DNA from: Rotaria socialis
Lineage: Eukaryota; Rotifera; Eurotatoria; Philodinida; Philodinidae
Length of the DNA: 64,000 bases
Reading direction: 5' to 3'
Assembly (NCBI GenBank): GCA_905331475.1
Contig: CAJNYU010000181.1
Coordinates: 496,001 to 560,000 of the forward strand
Shown here in pieces: positions 52,098 through 64,000 of this stretch. The notes beneath the pieces are model-generated. The model searched no databases, was not told where the DNA came from, and saw nothing but the letters and a program-made list of their open reading frames with translations. Numbering within the stretch: the stretch's first letter is position 1; each line of letters starts with the position of its first letter. The position numbers were made by a program, and so were the translations under genes.

Positions 52098-55000
52098 ATG
52101 TCGACGAATGATTCAAAATTATTTTCATCAATCAAATATTTTACAACTGGTTTTCGTGATCCAGCGATTGAAACAGAATTCAAACAAAATGGTGCCACAC
52201 GTTTATTTTATTTAACTGAAAAAACGACACATGTTATTTGTGATGATTTTGAAAGTAATAAAAGTGAATTAGAACAAGCTATCGAAATTTATCAAACACC
52301 AATTGTTACGTCCGATTGGATAAAAGCATGTTTAAAATCGGATACATTACTGCCAATTGATTCATATCGTAGTGCTGATAATACTAATAATCATGACAAT
52401 ACCAAAGAAGGTGACAAAGATAATATTAAACGTCTTTTTCATTCGTGTACATTTGCCAATGCTAATCTATTAAATGATGATCATAATAAAATCTATGCAT
52501 TAGCTACATACTATGGTGGCCGTTGGATGGCAAATTTAGATAGTAGATGCATATGAAATACAATCCGAAAGAGTTCATCTGGTAACACCTGATTGGATTA
52601 TTGATTGCATAAATGAGAATCATTTATTTGATGAAGACAATTATCATCCGGATTTACTTAAAAATTCAGATGAATCAATGGATATTGATGAAAATACTGG
52701 TAGCAATGTTCATAGGCGATCAACTGATGAATCTACATCAAAAAAAGTAAGTCAATCAAGTATATCATATAGACATTTTAATTCTCATTGAAAAGATCCT
52801 TTCTCCTTTGTAAAAGAAAATTGGATTGGAATTCTTTTGAGTTTACTCATTTTAATTGTTTAATTCAATGATACGATTGAAAACCAATAATAACTAATTT
52901 TTCTAAGTCTCATAAATGCTAATTATGAAATTCACATATTTAAGTTATTATCTTTTTTCTCTTCAGGATACTCCACAAACAAAATCTTTTGTATCGAAAC
53001 GACCATTAACCACAGCAAAAACTCAACGTAGTTCAAAATTTACTTTAACAAATAGTCATAACATTCAATCATCATCGACGAAAGATAATTATAGTTCTGG
53101 ATTGTCATTAGAAGAAAAATTAATTCGTCCATCAGTTTCAGCTAATTTAGCAAATTATAAATCAAATTTACAATTATCACGCCATGCACCACCAGAGACA
53201 ATGTCATATGAATTGAATTATTCATTACAAGATAAACATGATCGAATTCCATCATCACAATGTTTGTTAGGTTGTGTTATTTATATCGATGCACGCGAAT
53301 ACTCAGCAACTGTATCAAAAAATGATTTATCAACATGGTCACAAACAATAACTAAACAAGGTGCTATTATATCCAATGATGTTATGAATCCAAATTTAAC
53401 ACATTTTGTATGTGCTTATTCTACAAGTGATCTTTTCCGACAAGTTTCAAAACGTGGCAGTGTTCGAATGGTTACAGCACATTGGCTAAATGATGTGTTA
53501 CAAAAGAAGAAACTCTTCGTTCCGAATTTAGCAATTCATTATCCATCCCTATATGAACCAAGTGAACCAGATAAATTACCGTTAGCAAAATCTTCTATTA
53601 CAATCACTGGATTTGAAGGTATACAAAATATCGTATTTATTCACTTTTGAATTCTATTTGATATTTGATTCTAATGATAAACTTTATGCATTAGAAAATG
53701 CTCTTTTCTTTTTTTGGATAATCATATTGAAGTTTCAGATTAATTTTGATTCATGTAAATTATTTCTGATTTTGAATAGAATAGAGATTAGAAAGTTCAG
53801 TCACAATTTTAGTCTCGATTCGAATTAACCAGAATAACTTTGATTCTTTTCAGGAGTCTTCTCTTTCTTAGATGAAACCATTTAAATTTTCTTACTATCA
53901 AACTATATGATTCTAGTCATTTCCTAAAGTGTGTTTCTTTTTCTATAGTCACGGGTCAAATATTTTCCTTTCATGCCCCGCCTATGTATAATGAATTTTA
54001 ACCGTTTCTCCTAATTTTCTTACGTTTTAGCATTTTTTTTATGGGTCTCCCTTTCGTTACCTGCTCGTACATGTATATAGGCATTGCATTGTTGTGCCAA
54101 GTATTGATATAGACAATTTTCAACTGAAGAAAAGAAAGGAAATAGGATTATTAATATTTTTTTTTGTTATTCCTAGGTCTTGAACGTGCTCGTCTACGTT
54201 ATATGATACGTTCATTAGGTGGTAAATATTCGGGTCATTTAGGTCGATGGCATACACATATAATTGCACGTGAAAGTGGAACGAGTGAAAAATATTTAAA
54301 AGCTCTAGAATGGTCTATACCTGTTGTAAATGGTTTATGGTTATCTGAATTATTTTTAGGCAATACAAACGCTCTTAAAGATCCATTGGATGATCGTTTT
54401 CGGCGTCTTAGCGGTACACCAGCGATAGATCATTTTTCATTTGATCAAAGTTTTGTTCATGAATTACTTTTACCTTGGTCGCAACCAATTCGTGTATCGG
54501 ATGAAATGCTTCATGCAGCTATGCGTCATCATAACGAACAAGAATGTTCATCATATGATGATGATTATATGAAGAGTTCTTATAGTGACGCAATTATTCC
54601 ATCGATGGATGCAACAGCATCTAATAATGGTCCGCTATTAATTATGCTCAGTGGTTTTAATGCTAAAATGTTAAATCAATACGAAACAATAATTAAATCT
54701 TTAGGTGGCAAAATCTCAACATTACCAAATTATACAACACATTTAATAATGAATAAATTTTTGCGTACAGAAAAATTATATGAATGTATGGGTTATGTAT
54801 CATTTATATTAAATAAAAAATGGCTAGATAAATGTAATGATGCGAATAAATTTTTGCCCGTTGAAGAATCAGATTGGTTGCTTGATGATGACTTGAAACC
54901 ACCAAGAAATTTATTAAAACAATCAATTGATAAACGTATTTTGCGTAAAAGCAAACCATTATTTACAGGTTATACATTCTTTTTAACACCAACTGTTCAA

Positions 55001-55276
55001 CCATCACAAATAACTTTAAAATCAATTATCTATGCACACGGTGGTAATGTGCGTCGTCAATTCCCAACAATTAAACAATTGACAACATTTGATGAACGAA
55101 CCAAGATTCCCAATTGTCTAATTCTTACATGTGATATTGATAAATTATTACTAAAAGATTTACATAAACATAATAATACCGATTTTGAAATTAAACTTTT
55201 ATCAATTGATTTTGTTCTTGAAAGTATTGTTCAACAAGAAATACTTAATATGGATACATTTGTTGTTAAACTATAA
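52098..55276 (+). CDS. PAXIP1: PTIP/PAXIP1-like BRCT protein (possible frameshift in BRCT2)
   Basis: Nuclear scaffold with six BRCT domains; the family links histone H3K4 methyltransferase complexes and DNA-damage signalling. Exons 52098-52746, 52967-53618 and 54177-55276. BRCT1 ends TSDWIKACL. BRCT2 includes LATYYGGRW and VTPDWIIDC. The central linker is short and lacks the long glutamine tract of vertebrates. BRCT3 has LLGCVIYIDAREY and VTAHWLNDVLQKKK. BRCT4 has LGGKYSGHLGRWHTHIIA and VVNGLWLSELFLGN. BRCT5 has GGKISTLPNYTTHLI, and BRCT6 closes with DFVLESIVQQEIL. At about 52550 the frame breaks: the text after LDSRC should be a THLI segment but about a dozen codons are missing and the reading shifts by one base. 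This is a real mutation or an assembly error. The 3' half is intact. A splice acceptor lies 18 bases before the ATG. Confidence 0.9.
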
Positions 55277-55521
55277 GTTTTCTTGTTTTCTGTTTCTATT
55301 CTATTCAATTTAGATTAGTGTGAAATCAGTTATTTGTAGTTTTAATGCAGATAATTCTCTGTCGTGATTCAATCACATTTTTCTGATATTTGTATTAGCC
55401 TTTTCTCCTACTTCTTGTGTGTCATCCTTGTCAAATATCTATTAATTGTGTAAAAGAAAACTTCGTTGGCGTACTTGTATGCTCGTTTGATTAAAAGAAA
55501 AAAGACAAAACGATGAAACAT

Positions 55522-55541
55522 GTTTTTTCTTTCTTTTTCAG
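55522..55541 (+). promoter_or_regulatory. Splice acceptor abutting the MLF start codon
   Basis: TTTTTCTTTCTTTTTCAG lies directly before ATG at 55542, only 265 bases after the PTIP stop on the same strand. It is compatible with trans-splicing of a downstream cistron. Confidence 0.55.
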
Positions 55542-56703
55542 ATGTTTGGTTTTCCTACAAATTTATTTGGCATGGGAGGTGGAAATAACCGTCGACCGAA
55601 TAGTAATTCATTAATACCACATCAACAGTCGTTGTTTGGAAATTCTTTCATGATGCCAACTCCATTTGTTGGAGTAAATAGTTTCTTTGATAATTTCGGT
55701 ATGAATTCATCACCGTTTGCAATTATGGATCGAATGATGCATGCAACAAACGATTCATTGTATCATGGAGAAAGTATCAATACAAATGCACCAATACATT
55801 CATTCACATCAACAACAGTGATGTCTTATAATGGTGCCGATGGACAACCAACAGTTTATCACGAATCAAAATCACATAGTAGAGGACCAGGAGGCATTGA
55901 GGAAATACGACAAGCTGTTCGTGACAGTGAACGTGGAATTAATAAGGTAGGTCATATGCATTTATAAAAAGAAAAAGTCTACTATAACATTTAATAAAAC
56001 AATTTGATTTAAAAAAGAAATTTTCTTCGAATATTATTCAAAGAGAAAACGTAAAAGAAAAACAATAATCCGTTGTTGACAGAATAGAAAAGAAATGAAC
56101 ATGATAGATTGTTCGATGAAAATCACTTTCAAATAAAATTAGTGATTAAAAATTCTTGAAGTACTATTGATTAATTGAAAAAATATTTAGGTACATATTG
56201 GTCATCGAATTGGTGATCGTAAACATGTTGTTGAACGTGAAATGAATGTTGAAACGGGTCAGATATCTGAAAATGTTGAACTAGAAAATCTCGATGAAGA
56301 CGAAACGGATAGTTTTAAAAGAGAATGGCGTCAGCGTTCGGCTTTAGCTGGTCTTGTTCGTCGTCCACATCATCCTTATCATCATCGTCAACTTGCGCCA
56401 AATCGTTTACATTATCCATCATCAGGGCCAGTTCAACCACAATTAGCTATCGAACAATCTACTGCAAATGGATCAGCATCTCATCGACATAATCAGAAAT
56501 CTTCGAAATATATAAATAATAATTCAACACAACGATCCCAATTACATCGTTCGGATACAATAGATTTAACAGATGATACACCAAAAATTGAAGAAATTGA
56601 ACAGTCTCCATTACCACATGTTTTACCAGTTAAACGTAAAGCTTCATCATCATCTTCAAATAATGATGATGTTCAACGGAAACATCGACAAAATCGTTTT
56701 TAA
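55542..56703 (+). CDS. MLF: Myeloid leukemia factor (MLF) homologue
   Basis: Two exons (55542-55946 and 56191-56703) join to 305 residues. MLF proteins shuttle between nucleus and cytoplasm and act with chaperones and transcription regulators. The MLF core is clear: MDRMMHATND, FTSTTVMSYNGADGQPTVYH, the SRGPGGIEEIRQAVRDSERG segment, GHRIGDRKHVVEREMNVETG and DETDSFKREWRQRS. The glycine- and asparagine-rich N-terminus and the histidine/serine-rich tail vary within the family. The tail holds DTIDLTDDTP, which resembles a SUMO-interaction motif, and a basic VKRKASSSSS stretch near the end that could be a nuclear signal. It looks intact. Confidence 0.93.
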
Positions 56704-57235
56704 ATTAAATAAAAAAAACACTTTAAAGAAGTATAATTTTCTTTTTGTTGTTTTTATTTCTCATTTGTACAGTTGGTTTATTATTATTCTTTAATGAAGC
56801 GAAATACAATCGCTGAAGTTCATTCTTTTGTGTTCTTCGTCGTCTTCGATGTTGTTATTGATTCAGGCAAGAGAAGAAAAATTTTCACAGCACAGCAATT
56901 ATTATTGTTTGCTTTTCTCGTACCTACGTCGATGTAGATACATTGACTTTCGTGTCATTATACTCATCTTGTAAGACTAGGAAGTCATCGATGAATGGGC
57001 ACAAATAATTAAGCAGCAATAGGAAAATTTACTAGCATAAACTTATTCACTATTTATTTATTTATTTTCTCTTGCTAGAGTCTATCATTGTTCATGAATA
57101 TATGCTAGAAAGAAAATGATTGACATTGTTCTTTTTTTTCTATTTGTGAATTCCTTTTTTTTTGTTTAACACATTTAAAACTCTAATAAACATTTTGGCT
57201 ACTTACGTAAGATTTCTTTTATATCTACATACATA

Positions 57236-57266
<31 letters not shown>

Positions 57267-58135
57267 TCTTTCTTTTTTAGTATTATGCCCTCACCACCTA
57301 CTACAACAGCTTATTTCACCCATTTAGTATTATTATTTGTCTACTAGCATAGAACTCTAAGGTATGTTTGATTCTTACATCATGTCCTAACAAGGTCTTA
57401 TTATATTCACTGATCTGTTTTGCGTGAACTTATTTATTAAAGAAAAAAAGAGATACAGGATACTTGCCTATTTGACATCTGTTACATACGTAGACATCGT
57501 TTGTCCTTGATACATTATGAGATCTCTTCGTTCTTTTTGTCAATGCTTTTCTCGTTGTTTAGTCGCTCAAAAGTTTATAATAAATTTGCGATAGAGAAAA
57601 AAAAAAGAAAGAGAAGAGACTTCCGTTATTTGTATGTACGTATATCGATCGTGCTCAAGGCAATCGTATCACAAATTGATTGTCGAGATTAATGTCTGAA
57701 TAAAAGCGACTTTTATAATCATCAAAATTAAAGTAGGTTCCCATAACCGCCTCCGCGATGTTTATTTTATTCTGTTACACATCCTACAGCGACAATGATG
57801 ATGATGATGATGATTCATTCAGGATTTTTTACTTGACTGAAATGAATTATCGATAGACCGAACGCAAAAAAGAAATTCAGTACCATTCATAATACCGTTA
57901 TAATTTCGATTTCATTTGCTTGAAAAGAGAGTAGGACAAAAAATAATACATCAAATTTTGCCCGTTCGTTATTCAAATCTAATCCGTAATTTACCATGTC
58001 ATCTTCATCATCATCATCATCTGGTTTAGATGTTGAAAAAACTACTTGGTTTGTTAATTAAAAATATGAATGAATTAATATGAACGACAAAAAAAACCCA
58101 AACTTCTAATATGTTGTTTTTTATTTAGTATAAAC
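56704..58135. other. Intergenic with TA microsatellite
   Basis: Separates MLF and PAK. A TA repeat lies at about 57238-57266 and short GAT/CAT triplet runs near 57795 and 58005. The PAK leader ends TTTTTTATTTAG at 58128, an acceptor-like site 7 bases before the ATG. Confidence 0.5.
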
Positions 58136-60800
<2,665 letters not shown>

Positions 60801-61426
60801 AACGAAAACGATATCATCTTTTTTTCTATTATTGTGGATATTTTTCTTGGCTTCCATATAGCCATATTTTTCTAAAGTCTATAAACATTTTCTCGTTTTT
60901 CTATGTTATGTCTATTTGTTGAATGAATGCTTTTTGTGTTTGAAAAGCTATATGCGCGCTTAATGACATCAAACTGGTTAGTTTATCGTATCATTTTTAA
61001 CTTGTCATGTCTTTGTACTTATTCAATGATAAAAACGTGCTTGAAGGAACATAGCTAGAGATAGGAAAATTTTCTTTCTGTGTTTATTTCTTATTGATCT
61101 TTCGATGCTGTGATTTTTATATAACTTTTTCCTCTTTTGTCTTTATGTCATCGAGTACACTCAAGTTACATACGATTTGCATTGGAATCCTGTCCATTAT
61201 ACATATTTCTTCTCTCAAACACGATTCTCTGACAAAAGAGATAACAATTACATATGCACGGTTCATAGCAATTTCTTCTCTCGTTTTTTACTCTTTCTTT
61301 TGTATTCTATCTCAATGTCAAATAATGTATCTTCATTTTCCTTGATCTTTTCTTAAGAAAAATAAACTGAAAACTTCAAATACAAAAGATAGGTGACAAA
61401 AACTTTTTTAAGATTCATTTTTGTAG
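60801..61426. other. Intergenic between PAK and the PH-domain gene
   Basis: AT-rich, with no motif. It ends with CATTTTTGTAG directly before the next ATG. Confidence 0.5.
61407..61426 (+). promoter_or_regulatory. Splice acceptor abutting the ORP-like start codon
   Basis: TTTTTTAAGATTCATTTTTGTAG ends immediately before ATG at 61427, another zero-length leader after an acceptor. Confidence 0.5.
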
Positions 61427-63570
61427 ATGTTCAGTTTTAATTGGAATACAATTGATGAATCAACGTGAGTTCCAATATATATATTTAAACACAAGATAAA
61501 TTTATTAAAATACTATATAATATGTATATGTAATTATGTGTATGTGTATATTGGTATTTATTAGATTTCAAGGACATCTGAATAAATATACAAATGCATT
61601 TAAAGGATATCAAAGTCGATATTTTGTGCTAGATTCCGAGACTAAATCTTTACTCTATTTTATGGTAAATAATAGATTATTTATTTATTTTGGCTTATCC
61701 ATTCGTTATTTTCATTTTAGCCCGATGAAGTTCGAAAGAAAGGTCCAAGAGGTGTGATTGAATTAACAGATTGTTGGATATCACCATCGAATGAAGACGA
61801 TGTTACTTTTACTGTACAAACAGCAAGTGATATATATAAATTTCGAGGTACATTTACAGTCTTCAAGTACATATTTTCTATAAATATATAGATTCCTTTT
61901 TCTTTAGCTAGTGATGCTAAAGATAGACAAAAATGGATTGATAAATTACGACCATGTTCTGGATTGAATGCAGCTGAAATTGTAATTGTTGATTGTTTTG
62001 TGTTATATTCGATCATAAGAAAATAATCATAACGATAATACATTTTCTCTCATTATTCTTCAGTTTGTTTCTTCGTTATCATCGTCGAAAACTAATTTAA
62101 CTAATTCATCACAACCATCCAATGATGTACAAACTGATTCATTGAATCGGCGAGATTCGAAGTATAAAAAATAAAATTTAATGGTTGTACTTTTTAATGC
62201 TTTTTTTTCTACTTTGATAGAATCAATCATCATCAACAAACTCTAAAAGAAATGAAAGAAGTCATACGTTGTGTAGAAGTAAATCAAAGAGAATTTGTAG
62301 AAACCATTGATGTACAGTTTTATGCTTAATTTATGTTATGATATATACTAGTTGTTGTTTTTATTTTATAGTCAATACCAGATAAGAATCAACTGAACTC
62401 TCTATCGAAAGTATATAATCTTGAATTTTATTTATACGATTTTTATTTTTTCATATTATTAGGATATGTTATTATTGCGTTCTATATCTCAATCCTGTAT
62501 TAGTTCATTACAAGACAGTTTGACAATACTGACACGAAGACGGTTTGAAATTCAACATTGAAAAGAAAGACAGGCAAATATAATTGTTTGCTTTCATTGA
62601 TACAGGACACCTGATCATGAGCCACATCCGTCGTCGTTAGCCCCAACTAATGGAACACAGACATTAACAACAATGCCGAATCTATCTGGCAAACAATTGA
62701 GTCAATCATATAATAGTGGTACTAGTGGTAGATCATGTCTAAGTGCTGGCGTATCGTCGCAATCAAATTCACATTCCTCTCTTAATAAAACTGCAAGGTA
62801 TGAATAAACTACTTGATGAGAATTGTTATATTTTCTAATCAATTTGATGCATAGAAATATTAGAAAATAATACTATGGAAAATAATGGTTCCTTGATCTG
62901 ACTGAGATCAATATTGTTCCCTTAGTACTCTTGAAATCAGATTGAAATATAATGTCTTTTCAAACCTTTAAATCCTTTGAGAACACAAAATGAATCATTC
63001 ATGTTGACTCGTATAAAATTGAATTTATTCATTCTAGTAGTGTTTACTGAATAAAGGTTGTGATGATTCATCAGTGTGAATGTGTGTGTGTGTGTTGAGA
63101 ATGAATTATTATAAATACTAGCTTTTATATAACTCATTATGAGTGAGTAAAAAATGATCAAAATTTCAACGAGAAATGTAGTCGTTACATGTAAAACTAA
63201 ATATTTGCTATAAAATACTCAGTAAATAACTCTTCTCCTAAGTAAAGAGAGACATACACAGGCCATGACAGATGGCATCCGTAAGCAGTTCTTTTTAATC
63301 TTTTAATCGGACGAATTGTATCAACGATTTTTTCTTGTAGAAGAAAAAGTAAAGAATAAATCTTGATAGTACTTTTATTTTTTTCTCATAGTCTCAGTGG
63401 CTTAAATCAATCATCTTCATTGAATGATCCCATATTACCAATAAAAAGTTTACGTGGTATAGTGAAAATTTTTCTTCTTTTCAATACTAATTAAAATTTT
63501 TTTTACTTTATTTCTTTACATAATAGCTGATGCTGGCACTCCAACTAGTACATCCGAGTCATCACAGTGA
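61427..63570 (+). CDS. PH-domain protein like the N-terminal half of ORP10/ORP11
   Basis: Eleven exons (61427-61464, 61565-61664, 61721-61847, 61908-61981, 62064-62161, 62221-62311, 62372-62410, 62463-62542, 62606-62797, 63392-63456, 63527-63570) join to 315 residues. The PH domain (about 14-112): FQGHLNKYTNAFKGYQSRYF, VLDSE, RGVIELTDCWISPSNEDD, FRASDAKDRQKWIDKLR. It matches oxysterol-binding-protein-related proteins 10/11. The following helix LKEMKEVIRCVEVNQREFVE and KDMLLLRSISQSCISSL also match the ORP10/11 linker. The chain then runs into serine-rich sequence and stops (TGA 63568-63570) with no lipid-transfer ORD domain. The last splice that could extend it leads to a stop in every phase tried. 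It would bind phosphoinositides by family inference but could not transfer lipid. Confidence 0.8.
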
Positions 63571-63772
63571 TTTATTCTTTCTACTGTTTCTAAATGATCA
63601 ATTATTTAATTAATAATTCTTACCTTAGTTCACATTGAAAACAAAATTTATTTTTTCAAAGAACGAATAAATATGTATACATTGTTTGTTTTTCATTTTT
63701 TTCTCGCAATAAACTCCAGCTAAATTGTTTTTTTACTGAATAATATGAATCCAAATTAACTGTCTTTCCTTT

Positions 63773-63792
63773 TTGTTTTCATCTCCTATTAG
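63773..63792 (+). promoter_or_regulatory. Splice acceptor abutting the last start codon
   Basis: TTTTGTTTTCATCTCCTATTAG ends immediately before the ATG at 63793, 222 bases after the preceding stop. Confidence 0.5.
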
Positions 63793-64000
63793 ATGCCAGG
63801 AACAATGACTGAGCATGAGAATCTTTTAAGTCTTGTTTCAATTGAAGTACTCATAAATCAAGTTCATCTTGATCTCAATATAGAATGTCATTTTCCATGT
63901 ATAGTTTTTCGTTTACTCGATTATCCTGCTGTATCGATACCTTATTTTGATCAATGGCAACTGGAAGAATTTAATGATTTAAAGCGTAATCATCCAAATC
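63793..64000 (+). CDS. Unrecognised protein, 5' part only
   Basis: Open from ATG at 63793 to the window edge (69 codons). It reads MPGTMTEHENLLSLVSIEVL, then INQVHLDLNIECHFPCIVFR and LLDYPAVSIPYFDQWQLEEF. A beta-strand-rich start of the type SIEVLINQVHLDLN...PCIVFRLLDYP resembles the opening of a C2-like fold, but I cannot name a family. It is not an ORD domain, so it does not complete the preceding PH protein. It starts directly behind a splice acceptor, so it could alternatively be an internal exon of a gene whose first exons I did not see. Confidence 0.55.
   Translation, partial: MPGTMTEHENLLSLVSIEVLINQVHLDLNIECHFPCIVFRLLDYPAVSIPYFDQWQLEEFNDLKRNHPN

Noticed and set aside
57162-57347. Open frame of 61 codons with Tyr-Ile repeats
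   Set aside because: Produced by the TA microsatellite at about 57238-57266.
63793-64000. Last open frame as the missing lipid-transfer part of the ORP-like gene
   Set aside because: Joining it to the preceding exon gives stops in the required phase, and its sequence lacks ORD motifs.

Overview
The window is nuclear DNA of a small invertebrate animal. It is AT-rich, and its genes are split by many short GT-AG introns (mostly about 50-80 bases). Gene families such as integrin alpha, an aminergic GPCR, a PAK kinase, PTIP, MLF and a tektin-like protein point to a metazoan. Several start codons lie directly behind a pyrimidine-rich AG acceptor, as expected if mRNAs receive a trans-spliced leader. 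Together with gene density and codon use, a bdelloid rotifer is my best guess, but this is inference and no marker gene settles it.

Layout. 0-15 kb is gene-poor: a long fold-back repeat (381-836), a two-exon gene for a cysteine-cluster protein (1110-4126), a short ATPase-inhibitor (IF1) homologue (5765-5959, minus), then decayed exon-like fragments among a cluster of small inverted-repeat elements (8639-8955, 12411-12696, 13359-13494, 14213-14449; the last has a clear target duplication). 15-19 kb carries glucosamine-6-phosphate deaminase (plus) and a TEKTL1/CCDC105-like protein (minus). 19.7-34.5 kb is one 27-exon integrin alpha gene (minus). A complete histamine-H3-like receptor gene lies on the opposite strand inside its 5.5-kb intron, and a small inverted-repeat element lies in another intron. 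34.5-39.7 kb is gene-free and rich in microsatellites. 39.7-44.6 kb holds TBC1D5 and PRADC1 homologues (both minus).

44.6-52 kb is mostly non-coding. It contains a decayed gene joining an ATP-grasp ligase to a SET domain, and two copies of a 58-base block, one leading into a tRNA-Ser-like sequence. From 52 kb everything is on the plus strand: PTIP/PAXIP1, MLF, a group-I-like PAK, an ORP10/11-like PH protein that stops before any sterol-binding domain, and the start of an unrecognised gene. PTIP-MLF and the PH protein-last gene are separated by only 265 and 222 bases, with the downstream ATG abutting a splice acceptor, so they may be operon-like pairs.

Gene models were built by hand by joining exons at GT-AG sites. 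Reading frame closing over all exons (for example 27 in the integrin, 16 in TBC1D5, 12 in PAK) is the main internal check. Family names rest on motif recognition, not on a database search.
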